Positions 1 to 7,572 of a DNA stretch of 10,162 nt are shown here, piece after piece. The notes below the pieces were generated by a model, which was not told the origin of the DNA, ran no database searches, and was given only the letters and a program-made list of their open reading frames with translations. Location: contig PMBY01000330.1 in assembly GCA_003153875.1 (NCBI GenBank), positions 1 through 10,162 of the forward strand, given 5' to 3'. Numbering within the stretch: position 1 is the stretch's first letter; each line of letters opens with the position of its first letter. The DNA is from Myxococcales bacterium. Its GTDB lineage: Bacteria; Myxococcota; Polyangia; Fen-1088. The position numbers and the translations under genes were made by a program.

Positions 1-467
1 CCCGAAGTGCGGGGCTCGGCCAAGGGACAGAGTTTGTCGTGCGCCTTCCGCTCGCGATGGATGATGCGGTTGCGCCGCAGGCAGGTGCCAGGGCCAGCAA
101 AGGCCGCCGGCGCGTTCTCATCATCGAGGACAACGTCGACGCAGCCGACAGTCTGCGCGACGTGTTGGCATTTGGCGAGCACGAGGTCGAGGTGGCGTAC
201 AACGGCCCGCAGGGCATTGCGAAGGCGAAAGAATTCCGGCCCGACGTCGTGTTCTGCGACATCGGCCTGCCTGGCATGGATGGCTTCGCGGTCGCGCGCG
301 CTTTCCGCGCAGACGATGCGCTGAAGGGTGTGTTTCTTGTGGCCTTGAGTGGCTACGCTTTGCCCGAAGACGTGGCGCGGGCACAGACAGCAGGATTCAA
401 CAGGCACCTGGCCAAGCCGCCCAGCCTGGAGACTCTCGAGCGGGTGCTGGCAGCCCCGGCCACTTAG
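1..467 (+). CDS. Hybrid sensor histidine kinase, C-terminal part (end of ATPase domain plus receiver), 5' end outside the window
   Basis: The gene is already open at the left edge (codons begin at base 3) and ends at TAG 465-467, leaving about 154 residues. The first residues, GLGQGTEFVVRLPLA, match the last strand of a HATPase_c domain, so the missing part should be a histidine kinase core. After a short Ala/Gly-rich linker comes a complete receiver domain: an acidic pair in RVLIIEDNVDAADSL, phosphoacceptor Asp in FCDIGLPGMDGF (codon 258-260), the conserved Thr/Ser position as LSGYA, and the conserved Lys in HLAKPPS. All catalytic receiver residues are present. The protein ends a few residues after the receiver, so it has no output domain. 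Phosphate would be expected to pass to an Hpt or feed back on the kinase. It is closely similar to the receivers of the kinases at 848 and 7573, which points to paralogy. The signal it senses cannot be told from this fragment. Confidence 0.9.
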   Translation, partial: RSAGLGQGTEFVVRLPLAMDDAVAPQAGARASKGRRRVLIIEDNVDAADSLRDVLAFGEHEVEVAYNGPQGIAKAKEFRPDVVFCDIGLPGMDGFAVARAFRADDALKGVFLVALSGYALPEDVARAQTAGFNRHLAKPPSLETLERVLAAPAT

Positions 468-847
468 AACCTATTTCAGTAGGCGCAAAAAGTGCACGGG
501 GGCAAGTGCATGGCCGCGCAGTTTGTGGCTCCCTTGTCTGGAGGCTGGCACAAATCGCAACGGTTCGGCATCAATAGTTCGGTCATTCCACGAATGCGAA
601 TTAGGCGGGAGGTGCTTCATGCGCCTATGCCATGGGCGAGGTGCTGTCACAACCCGGACCCTGGGCTCTCTAAGTGTTTGTGCCGATCTGTTGGCCGCGA
701 GCTCTCGCTCTATCCCGCAATCCTTGCGGCGTGCAGGGTGAAAGGGCTGTGCTAAAGGTCAGCTGTTCACCAGTGGGTCGCAACCGCAGGATCAAGGCAC
801 ACGTCCGATTCTGCGAGCAGGGGCAGCCACCGGGCTGAACGTGATCG
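468..847 (+). other. 380-base gap without a recognisable gene, between two hybrid kinases
   Basis: Short open frames exist here, but their translations are Cys/Arg/Trp-rich and resemble no family. Base composition looks lower in GC than the flanking genes. There is a 6-base inverted repeat (ggtgaa 737-742, ttcacc 766-771) about 75 bases before the next gene, too short to call an operator. No convincing terminator or sigma-70 promoter was found. The promoter of the kinase at 848 probably lies here. Confidence 0.5.
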
Positions 848-2455
848 ATGGAGCGACAGGAATCACCTTCGAGAAATGGCCCAGACAATGAGCGGGTGGC
901 GAGGTCTGGGCCGGGCGGCCCGGGTACCACCGACCTGGAGCGGGCCGAAGAGGCGGAGCGCCGCTATGGCGATCTGCTGCGGCTCTCGCATGACGCCATC
1001 TTTGTGTGGCGCCTGGACGGCAACATCGAGATCTGGAATCAGGGCGCCGAGCTGCTCTATGGCTTCTCTGCCGACGAGGCGCGCGGACAGGCCCCGCTGC
1101 GGCTGATCAAGAGCGAGTTTGCGTTGCCCTTTGCCGACGTCGCCGCCATTCTGCGCGAGGCCGGCCACTGGGAAGGCGAACTCAAGCAGCGGACGAAATC
1201 GGGAAACACGATCACCGTGTCGAGCAAGCTACTGCTGATTCACGGTGATGATGGTGTTGACCGCGTGCTCGAATCGAACCGGGACGTCACCGAGTCCAAG
1301 GCAGCAGAAGCAAGGAATGAGCAGCTCATCGAAGCCCTGCGCGAGGCGGACAGGCGCAAGGACGAGTTCATGGCCATGCTTTCGCACGAGCTGCGCAATC
1401 CGCTTTCCCCGATCCGCAACAGCCTGTTCATCCTCGAGCGTGCTCCCTTGGGCAGCGAGCAGGCCCAGCGGGCCAAGGCGGTCATCACACGGCAGGTCGA
1501 GCAGCTTACCCGGATTGTCGATGACCTCCTCGACGTGACGCGGGTCTCGCGCGGCAAGTTGCAAGTCAAGCGGCGTCCTCTCGAACTCGGCGAACTTCTG
1601 CGACGCACGGTCGAGGATCATCGGTTGCTCATTGCCAACGCCGGGCTCGAACTGGACGTGCGTTTGCCTTCGCGCCCGCTGTGGGTGGACGGCGATCCCG
1701 CACGCCTGGCGCAAGCTCTTGGCAACGTACTCGCCAATGCGACGAAGTTCACCAGCCGGGGCGGACACATCTTGGTCGCCCTGGAGGAGTCTGCCGCGCC
1801 TTTTGGTATGGCGGTTCTCCGGGTGCGCGACGACGGCGTGGGCATCGAGCGCGCCTTACTCCCGCGCTTGTTCGAGCCATTCGAGCAAGCGGACCGCACG
1901 CTCGATCGCGGCCGGGGTGGCCTGGGACTTGGCCTGGCCCTGGTCAAGGGTCTGGTCGAACAGCATGGCGGGGAGGTGCACGCGGAGAGCGACGGGCCTG
2001 GCAAGGGGGCTGAGTTCATCATCCAGCTTCCCTTGGTGAGGGCGCAGTCCGCAGAAACGTCAGCGCCCACGACCCAGCCCATGCACAGCACGCGGCGGGT
2101 TCTCGTCATCGAAGACAACGTCGACGCGGCCGACAGCCTGCGCGAGGCGCTCATGCTGGCTCAGCACGAAGTTTTGGTCGCGTACCGTGGCCCGGATGGT
2201 CTGGAGAAGGCGCGCGAGTTCAAGCCGGATGTCGTGCTTTGCGATATCGGATTGCCAGAAATGGATGGATACCAGGTCGCACGGGCGATCCGTGCCGATG
2301 ATCAGCTTCGCAACGTACGGCTCATTGCCCTGACCGGGTATGCGCTGCCGCAGGATCTCGCCAAAGCCAAGGAGGCCGGCTTCGACCAGCACCTAGCCAA
2401 GCCCCCCAGTCTCGAGAAGCTAGAGGAAGTTATGGAGAGTCGTCCCGGCTCGTAG
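848..2455 (+). CDS. PAS domain hybrid sensor histidine kinase with C-terminal receiver
   Basis: This 535-residue soluble hybrid kinase has no membrane segment, so it should sense a cytoplasmic signal. In order it shows: a charged N-terminal helix (about 28-42); a PAS domain (about 43-150, with AIFVWRLDGNIEIWNQGAE and the closing RDVTESK typical of PAS/PAC); a short coiled coil; a HisKA domain with phosphoacceptor His180 in SHELRNPLSPIRNS; an ATPase domain with N-box (Asn297 in NVLANATKFT), D-box (Asp328 in DDGVGI), F-box (FEPFEQ, 342-347) and G2-box (GGLGLGLALVK, 357-367); and a receiver (about 416-530) with Glu422/Asp423, phosphoacceptor Asp466 in CDIGLPEMDGY, Thr496 and Lys518. All catalytic residues are intact. 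ATG 848 is the first possible start, since a TGA lies in frame at 842-844; the Shine-Dalgarno sequence is weak. The protein stops after the receiver, so an Hpt partner is expected elsewhere. It is paralogous to the kinases on both sides. Confidence 0.95.
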   Translation: MERQESPSRNGPDNERVARSGPGGPGTTDLERAEEAERRYGDLLRLSHDAIFVWRLDGNIEIWNQGAELLYGFSADEARGQAPLRLIKSEFALPFADVAAILREAGHWEGELKQRTKSGNTITVSSKLLLIHGDDGVDRVLESNRDVTESKAAEARNEQLIEALREADRRKDEFMAMLSHELRNPLSPIRNSLFILERAPLGSEQAQRAKAVITRQVEQLTRIVDDLLDVTRVSRGKLQVKRRPLELGELLRRTVEDHRLLIANAGLELDVRLPSRPLWVDGDPARLAQALGNVLANATKFTSRGGHILVALEESAAPFGMAVLRVRDDGVGIERALLPRLFEPFEQADRTLDRGRGGLGLGLALVKGLVEQHGGEVHAESDGPGKGAEFIIQLPLVRAQSAETSAPTTQPMHSTRRVLVIEDNVDAADSLREALMLAQHEVLVAYRGPDGLEKAREFKPDVVLCDIGLPEMDGYQVARAIRADDQLRNVRLIALTGYALPQDLAKAKEAGFDQHLAKPPSLEKLEEVMESRPGS

Positions 2456-2507
2456 CGCCGCTAGCAATATGACGTCGCAGGATCCGTGCCTCCTTGCCCC
2501 GCGAAGC

Positions 2508-2525
2508 GCAGCAACTGCTGCTTTT
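2508..2525 (+). terminator. Possible weak rho-independent terminator after the PAS kinase
   Basis: The bases gcagcaactgctgc form a 5-6 base-pair stem with a 2-4 base loop and are followed directly by TTTT, about 50 bases after the kinase stop codon. The stem is short and the T run has only four bases, so the call is tentative. The larger inverted repeat that follows could also stop transcription. Confidence 0.3.
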
Positions 2526-2530
2526 CCCCC

Positions 2531-2734
2531 GGCCGCGGCAGCGGCCGCATTCACCTCGCCCGCGGCAGCGGGAGAGGTCGCCGACCACCGTGTCGGCGGG
2601 TGAGGGTTTGAGGTTGGTCACGAGTCACAAGGGGAGACAAGGGGGTTCAGTGCGCGCGGACCCTCACCCGCCGGCCTTCGGCCGGCGGCCTCTCCCGCTG
2701 CGCGGGAGAGGCGATACGGGCCGCTGCTGCGGCC
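2531..2734. repeat. REPIN-like inverted pair of ~76-base GC-rich repeats
   Basis: Two arms face each other: 2531-2607 and 2660-2734, separated by 52 bases. The reverse complement of the left arm aligns with the right arm along its whole length with a few mismatches and small gaps. Each arm contains the same three parts: an outer hairpin (ggccgc-4-gcggcc at 2531-2546 and 2719-2734); a middle hairpin built on cctctcccgctgc (right arm: ctctcccgctgcgcgggagag); and an inner block accctcacccgcc with its own small stem (right arm: gccggccttcggccggc). Each arm can fold alone and the pair can fold as one long cruciform. Imperfect paired palindromes between genes are the hallmark of REP/REPIN or MITE-like elements, which are usually present in many copies and moved by a RAYT-type transposase encoded elsewhere. 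No transposase is in this window. Copy number cannot be judged from one window. Confidence 0.75.
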
Positions 2735-2813
2735 GAAGCGTAGGAATCCCCGCATCGGGACGCGAGCCCCGCCTAGAACGCGCGAACAAGAATCTGCGTA
2801 GCGATGAGCGTGA

Positions 2814-3078
2814 CTAGCGCATGGCCTCGATGGCCCGTCGACGCATCTCCTCGGGCGGCACGTCTTCCTTGTGCGTGGCGACGGTCCACAGATTGCCGAA
2901 GCCATCCTCAAGCTGGCCGTAGCGGTCATCCGTCCTGGGGCGCGGTCTTGGCCTTGCCGCCGGCCGCAAGCGCACGGTTGAAGGCCAGGTCGCAGTCGTC
3001 TACGTAGATGTACAGGTTCGTCGCGGTGTCAGGATAGTTCTCCATGCGTTGGCCCAGCATGAAGACCGACGCGCAGCC
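2814..3078 (-). pseudogene. VOC (glyoxalase/PhnB-like) family gene remnant, 5'-truncated and frameshifted
   Basis: Read on the minus strand, bases 3078 down to about 2932 encode GCASVFMLGQRMENYPDTA and then NLYIYVDDCDLAFNRALAAG, ending near TAPQD. A TGA in that frame (2928-2926) then interrupts it. Shifting by one base from 2930 restores a continuous match: DDRYGQLEDGFGNLWTVATH, then KEDVPPEEMRRRAIEAMR and a TAG stop at 2816-2814. The pattern YVDDxDxAFxRALAAG followed by DRYGxxxDxFGNxWxxATHKEDV is typical of the C-terminal half of PhnB-like vicinal-oxygen-chelate proteins of roughly 130-160 residues. Upstream the frame is closed by a stop at 3081-3079, and the N-terminal half is not visible before the next gene begins. 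The remnant is therefore broken twice: a small indel near 2930 that also removed a few residues before DRYG, and loss of the 5' half. It is unlikely to make a working protein. Confidence 0.75.
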
Positions 3079-3103
3079 CTATGTAGGCCTGCCGCATGAA
3101 CGG

Positions 3104-3784
3104 CTAGTGATTGCTTTCAACTATCAGCGGAATTTCGATTCGACCGAAAGACTGGCTGGTTGCCGCATCGACCAAATCAGCGCTGAGGGTCAGACCCGCG
3201 ACGTCCGGCCTCGTCTTCTGGAAATAGACGAATCCCGCGATCTTGCGCCCGTCTGCCACGACGCCCTCCCGTATCCCTCGGCGGAGCATCTCCCTTGTGG
3301 GCAAAGGTTCTCGCCAGTAGGCGTGGGCGACGTACTGGTCTAGATCCGACTCGACCCATTCGCCAATCCACTCATCCTCAAGGCGAAACTCGGGCGGTAC
3401 CGCTGAGACGGGAATGATCGCGTTGCCCTTCACCTCGGAGGGCGGCACAGCGCGGAGCATCTCGGGATTGTCGGGCAGTGACTTCACGCGGAAAGAGTCG
3501 TAGCGCAGCGACAGTGTCTTGCCGCTGTGGTTCTCTACTTCTACCCAGACGGGAAGAACGTATTGCGACAGCGTGGGCGGATTTCCGTTCCACGCACGCG
3601 CCCTCGCAATCATGCGCACGCCAGCGCTTTCACCCGTTTCATTCCGCAGCGCGCTCGCGGCTTTCGCCGCGCCGGAAACCGGGACCGGCTGGTCGCGGTG
3701 GGCACAAGCCGTCAAAACACACGCGCCAACCAGCGCTCCGCGCAGCCATTGCGTGCTGTTCGCGACTAGCCTTCCATTGCTCAT
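3104..3784 (-). CDS. Putative lipoprotein of unknown function
   Basis: From ATG 3784 the product has 226 residues. The N-terminus has a short charged stretch, a hydrophobic segment (about 14-26) and a lipobox VLTAC with Cys27 as the predicted lipidation site, so the mature protein should be anchored to a membrane on the outer side of the cytoplasmic membrane. The start is chosen because a strong GGAGG lies five bases before it; the open frame runs further upstream, but that extension lacks a ribosome site and would bury the signal peptide. The mature part contains YVLPVWVEVENHSGKTLSLR, a beta-sandwich-like stretch of the kind seen in proteins that handle 'free/ligand' surface roles, then a Pro-rich linker and a segment GRKIAGFVYFQKTRPDVAGL near the C-terminus that looks like another beta-hairpin. 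No enzyme motif is recognised, and I cannot assign a family. Three 60-base samples within the gene gave 31, 33 and 41 G+C, against 43-44 for two samples in the downstream dikinase gene. Confidence 0.8.
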   Translation of the reverse strand: MSNGRLVANSTQWLRGALVGACVLTACAHRDQPVPVSGAAKAASALRNETGESAGVRMIARARAWNGNPPTLSQYVLPVWVEVENHSGKTLSLRYDSFRVKSLPDNPEMLRAVPPSEVKGNAIIPVSAVPPEFRLEDEWIGEWVESDLDQYVAHAYWREPLPTREMLRRGIREGVVADGRKIAGFVYFQKTRPDVAGLTLSADLVDAATSQSFGRIEIPLIVESNH

Positions 3785-3789
3785 GACTT

Positions 3790-3794
3790 CCTCC
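3790..3794 (-). promoter_or_regulatory. Ribosome binding site GGAGG of the lipoprotein gene
   Basis: On the minus strand GGGGAGG is followed by five bases and then ATG 3784. It decides the start, placing the signal peptide and lipobox at the N-terminus and discarding the 42-residue upstream extension of the open frame. Confidence 0.8.
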
Positions 3795-3884
3795 CCTGCG
3801 CGTATTGGATGCCCGATGGGCGCGAAAGGTGTCCCGGCCCAAGAAGCGGGCGCGCAGAATGGCTGGAATCCAAACTGATAGCGC

Positions 3885-6569
3885 GTGTTTCTCACCCTGT
3901 CCTGTGCCAAGAATCATTCGGTGGAGCTCGCCGAGACGATCATCGAGCGCGAGACCGGCGATCACTCGTGGTCGCTGATGCATCGTTTTGGTCTGGCGAC
4001 CGATCTCCTTGATCGCCTTGCACCCGAGAGTCTGCAAGGGCTGGCCCTGATCTTCGTGTGGCTGCGCTTCTCGGCCGTGCGGCAGCTCGATTGGCAGCGG
4101 CGCTACAATACTCAGCCGCGCGAGCTGGCTCACGCCCAGGATCGCCTGACTCTCAAGCTGAGCGAGCACTACGCCTCGGCCAATGCCACGCGCCCGCTCT
4201 TGCGTCTGATCGCCGGCTGCGTGGGTCGGGGCAGCGGGGGCCAACGGGTGCGCGATGGGATCCTGGAAATCATGCACCGACACGACATCAAAGAGGTGTC
4301 GGGCCATTTTCTGGAGGAATGGCACCAGAAGCTGCACAACAACACCACGCCCGACGATGTCGTGATTTGCGAGGCCTACTTGGCGTTTCTGCGCGGGTTT
4401 GGCAATGAGCGGGCTTTCTACGCCACATTGGAGACGGGAGGTGTGAGCCGCGAGCGCCTGCAGAGCTACGAGCGGCCCATTCGCAGCGCGCCTGACTACA
4501 TTCCCCATCTGCGCGAGGCGCTCTTGCACGATTTCGGCGAGTTTCTGTCGGTGCTGCGTGCGCTCCACGCGGCCACTGATCTGGGCACCGCGGTTCTTGC
4601 CGCGCGTCCCCTGCTCGACGAGTCCAGCCAGCAGCTCCTCGACGCGCTTTGGCGCCGGCGCGACGAGGCTGGGGCAGAGACCTGGATACTGGAATCGGCC
4701 AGCCAGCTGCGGGAAACCGTGGGCAGCCGACTGCAGCCGGGCACGGCGGGGCTGCGTGAGCTGCTGTACCTCGATCTGGCCCTGGAGGACTTTGTCCGCG
4801 TCGTGATCGAACGCAACCTGCACCAGGCTTTGTCGCTCGACCAGTTGCTGGCCTGGACCGAACTGGTCCTGCGCAATCTGTGCGCCGCGCGGCCAAGCGA
4901 GGAGCTGGCGCTGGGACTGAACCACTTGCGGCGCCTGTGGATCCAGCCGCCCGTGGGACGCGAGTGGGCCCTGCATGCGCAGGCGGTGCTGGAACGGCTG
5001 CGGCGCGAGTTGGCAGCGCTGGTTGATGGCGACGTGCACTTGCTGCAGCCAGTGGCCGAGTATCTGGGGCGCGCGTTCGGGGCTGCGGATTGGTCGGTGC
5101 GTTTGTTTAGCGAGGAGGTGGTGCGCGGTCGGCTGGATTTCGTGGCTTCGGCTTTGCTGCGCAAGCTCGACGGGGTGCTGCGCGGGATTGCGGGGCTGGG
5201 CAACTGGCAGGTGGTGAGCCGCGGCTGCGGCGAAGCACGGGGAATAGTGGAGAACCTGGATTCGCTGGCAGCGGTGCAGGGTCGTGTTTTCCAGGTGCGC
5301 ACCATCCTGGTCACCGACGAGATCAAGGGCGATGAGGAGATCCCCGAGGGCGTGACCGCGCTGCTGTGCAAGAGCACGGTGGACCTGGTCTCGCATGTGG
5401 CGGTGCGCACGCGCAACGCGGGCGTGCTGCTGGCCACTTGCTGGGACGCCGATCGGTTGACGGATCTGCGCAGCGGTCAGTGGCTGCGCCTGCGCGTGAC
5501 GGCTGCGGGTGATGTCACGGTGGGGCGGGGCGAGCCCGCGAGCGAGCAGGCGATGTCGTCGCGGCCTGAGCGACCGCTGGTGCGACCGCCCAAGCCGGAC
5601 ATCCTGGCGTTGAGCCCCAAAGACTTTGGCCCAGACAATGTGGGGGGGAAATCTCGCAACCTGCAGCGCCTGAAGGGACGTCTGCCCGATTGGATCCACA
5701 TCCCCGCTTCAGTGGCGTTGCCCTTCGGTCTGTGCGAGCGAGTGCTCGACGATCCTGGCAACCGGGCGGTGATCGAGGTGTATCGGGCTGCGACCGCAAG
5801 CCTGCGCGGTACAGAGCGCGAGGCCGTGCCGTCGCTGCTGGCCCGACTGCGCGATGCGATCGTGGACCTGCAATCCCCGCCCGACATCGAGCAAGCCCTG
5901 CGCGCGGCCATGGACGCAGCGGGGCTGCGTGCGGCCGAGCCTTGGTCCGAAGCCTGGGGTTGCGTGACGCGGATCTGGGCGTCCAAGTGGAACGAGCGCG
6001 CCTTCTGGAGCCGACGGGCCAATGGCATTCCCGACGAGGGACTGGTGATGGCGGTGCTCATCCAGGAAGCGATCGCGGCCGACTACGCTTTCGTCATCCA
6101 TACCGCCAATCCCATGACGGGTGATCGCGACGAGCTCTATGCCGAGTTGGTGCCTGGCCTGGGCGAGACCTTGGTGGGCAACCATCCGGGCCGCGCCCTG
6201 GGCTTCTGCCTGCGCCGGGGCGAAGCGGTCCCGCGCCTGGTCTCTTTCCCGAGCAAGAGCCTAGGCCTGTATGGACACGGTCTCATCTTCCGATCCGATT
6301 CCAATGGCGAGGATCTCGCTGGCCTTGCGGGCGCGGGGCTTTACGACAGCTTCATGCTTCCGCCTGGTCGTCCCGCTCGCATCGACTATGCCCGCGAGGA
6401 GCTGCTGTGGAACGAATCTTTGCGCAACCACATCCTCATGGCTGTGGCCGGTATTGGCACAGCGATAGAAGCAGCCCTGGGTGGCGCGCAGGACATAGAG
6501 GGCGTATATGCCAAGGGACGTTTCTTCGTCGTGCAGGCTCGTCCTCAAGTGGGATTGGAAAATGGCTGA
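3885..6569 (+). CDS. Alpha-glucan water dikinase (GWD)-like protein, short form without N-terminal half
   Basis: The 894-residue product matches plant GWD from its middle to its C-terminus. In plants GWD transfers the beta-phosphate of ATP through a phosphohistidine to C6 of starch glucosyl units. Visible GWD signatures are WSLMHRFGLATDLLDR (29-44), IFVWLRFSAVRQLDWQRRYN (56-75), RELAHAQDRLT (79-89), EEWHQKLHNNTTPDDVVIC (144-162), LLQPVAEYLG (386-395) and KGDEEIPEGVTALL (481-494). The phosphohistidine domain has catalytic His504 in DLVSHVAVRTRNAGVLLATC. The C-terminal nucleotide-binding domain (about 575-890) has VGGKSRNLQRLKG, ASKWNERAFWSRR, DYAFVIHTANPMTGD, IFRSDSNGEDLAG and DIEGVYAKGRFFVVQARPQ. 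The starch-binding CBM45 modules and several hundred residues of plant GWD are absent: homology begins near residue 12 and an in-frame TAG lies at 3879-3881. GTG 3885 is the first possible start, with no clear Shine-Dalgarno sequence, so the start is uncertain. Automatic annotation may call it PEP synthase, but the EWHQKLHNNT motif favours GWD. The substrate, possibly glycogen, is inferred. Confidence 0.88.
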   Translation: MFLTLSCAKNHSVELAETIIERETGDHSWSLMHRFGLATDLLDRLAPESLQGLALIFVWLRFSAVRQLDWQRRYNTQPRELAHAQDRLTLKLSEHYASANATRPLLRLIAGCVGRGSGGQRVRDGILEIMHRHDIKEVSGHFLEEWHQKLHNNTTPDDVVICEAYLAFLRGFGNERAFYATLETGGVSRERLQSYERPIRSAPDYIPHLREALLHDFGEFLSVLRALHAATDLGTAVLAARPLLDESSQQLLDALWRRRDEAGAETWILESASQLRETVGSRLQPGTAGLRELLYLDLALEDFVRVVIERNLHQALSLDQLLAWTELVLRNLCAARPSEELALGLNHLRRLWIQPPVGREWALHAQAVLERLRRELAALVDGDVHLLQPVAEYLGRAFGAADWSVRLFSEEVVRGRLDFVASALLRKLDGVLRGIAGLGNWQVVSRGCGEARGIVENLDSLAAVQGRVFQVRTILVTDEIKGDEEIPEGVTALLCKSTVDLVSHVAVRTRNAGVLLATCWDADRLTDLRSGQWLRLRVTAAGDVTVGRGEPASEQAMSSRPERPLVRPPKPDILALSPKDFGPDNVGGKSRNLQRLKGRLPDWIHIPASVALPFGLCERVLDDPGNRAVIEVYRAATASLRGTEREAVPSLLARLRDAIVDLQSPPDIEQALRAAMDAAGLRAAEPWSEAWGCVTRIWASKWNERAFWSRRANGIPDEGLVMAVLIQEAIAADYAFVIHTANPMTGDRDELYAELVPGLGETLVGNHPGRALGFCLRRGEAVPRLVSFPSKSLGLYGHGLIFRSDSNGEDLAGLAGAGLYDSFMLPPGRPARIDYAREELLWNESLRNHILMAVAGIGTAIEAALGGAQDIEGVYAKGRFFVVQARPQVGLENG

Positions 6570-7404
6570 GTCTTCGCGCATTCACATCGGCAATCAGACC
6601 GCCTTCTACGTGGCGCCGCTGCAGCCCTTTGCCTTTGCCGTTGAGCAGGGCTTTGATGCCTTCGAGTTCTTTCCCGATGGTTCAGCGGAGGGACCAAGCT
6701 GGGCGACGGCGGACGTGCCGCCTGAGTTGCGCGCCTTCGTACGCGAGCAGGCCAAGCGGCGCGACATTCGGCTGAGCGTACACGCCTCCTTGGCGGCCGA
6801 CCCAACGACCGCCCCTGGTCTGCGCGTACTCGCGCGGGACGTGGCCTTCGCTCGCGACATCGGCGCTCGGCTGGTCAACCTGCATCTGGCGTCCGTGGAG
6901 CGCGAGGCGTTTGGCCGGGGGGTGCTGTTGCTCGCCGCTCCCTTGCAGGCGGTTGGCTTGCAACTCTCACTCGAGAACACGATTGCCACTGCGCCCGAGG
7001 AGATCAACACACTCTTCGACCGGCTGCGGGCTCGCGATCGGGTGCGCGCGCGCTCCGTCGGCCTTTGCCTCGACATCGGCCACGCCAATCTGCACGAGGG
7101 CACCCGCAACGATTACCTGGGGTATCTCGATCGCTTGTCGGCCCAGGTGCCCATCGTGCACGTGCATGCGCACGAGAATTGCGGCGACCATGACAGCCAC
7201 ATGACGCTGTTTACTGGCCCGGCAGGGGAGAACCCGCTTGGCATCGAGGGGTTGGCGCAGCGTCTAATCGCACGCGGCTACAGCGGTTCAATCATTTTCG
7301 AGCAATGGCCCCGTCCGTCCAGTTTGCTTGCGATGGCCCGGAACCGGCTGCGCGCCATCATCGAAGTAGCCCAGTCAGGCAAGGGCAACAGAACGCGCGT
7401 ATAG
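6562..7404 (+). CDS. Xylose isomerase-like TIM-barrel protein (sugar phosphate isomerase/epimerase family)
   Basis: This 280-residue soluble protein starts at ATG 6562, inside the last codons of the dikinase gene (shared bases ATGGCTGA), so the two are almost certainly co-transcribed and translationally coupled. The open frame extends 18 codons upstream, but ATG 6562 fits the overlap and the family. The fold is the AP-endonuclease-2/xylose isomerase-like barrel: strand ends carry FDAFEFFPDG (31-40), RLSVHASLA (70-78), ARLVNLHLAS (102-111), QLSLENTIA with Glu138, LCLDIGHANLH with Asp171 and His174, HVHAHENCGDHDSH (200-213), and IIFEQWP with Glu247. Glu138, Asp171, a His of the HVHAHEN motif and Glu247 sit where this superfamily binds a divalent metal. 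Members isomerise or epimerise sugars or act on related polyols; the substrate cannot be read from the sequence. Pairing with a glucan dikinase suggests a role in carbohydrate metabolism. Confidence 0.87.
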   Translation: MAESSRIHIGNQTAFYVAPLQPFAFAVEQGFDAFEFFPDGSAEGPSWATADVPPELRAFVREQAKRRDIRLSVHASLAADPTTAPGLRVLARDVAFARDIGARLVNLHLASVEREAFGRGVLLLAAPLQAVGLQLSLENTIATAPEEINTLFDRLRARDRVRARSVGLCLDIGHANLHEGTRNDYLGYLDRLSAQVPIVHVHAHENCGDHDSHMTLFTGPAGENPLGIEGLAQRLIARGYSGSIIFEQWPRPSSLLAMARNRLRAIIEVAQSGKGNRTRV

Positions 7405-7572
7405 CCCTGCGGATCGGGATCATGCGTGTTGCTGTAGCCTGCGCCATGTGCTAGGCCGTAGCTCTGGTCATGGGGGGGCGTCATTGGGGACGCGCAGAAT
7501 CCTTTCTTCGCTTTGTCTCTTGCCGAGAGCTCCTCAGTTTCTTGCCGGATCAAACCTGCGCGAGAAGAGCTG

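Noticed and set aside
471..484. Small hairpin cctatttcagtagg just after the first kinase
   Set aside because: The stem is five pairs including a wobble, and no T run follows, so it does not qualify as an intrinsic terminator.
549..565. Sigma-54-like sequence tggcacaaatcgcaa
   Set aside because: Only 8 bases separate the GG and GC elements, instead of the 10 that sigma-54 promoters require, and the TTGC element is imperfect.
492..755. Short plus-strand open frame in the gap between the first two kinases
   Set aside because: Rich in Cys, Arg and Trp, with no ribosome site and no resemblance to a known protein.
2531..2734. CRISPR array or insertion sequence as an explanation of the repeats
   Set aside because: There are only two arms in inverted orientation, no direct repeats with spacers, and no transposase open frame between or beside them.
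3639..5699. Open minus-strand frame of 686 codons opposite the dikinase gene
   Set aside because: The plus strand carries an unmistakable GWD match throughout. The minus translation is Gln/His/Arg-rich, matches no family, and is the usual antisense shadow in GC-rich DNA.
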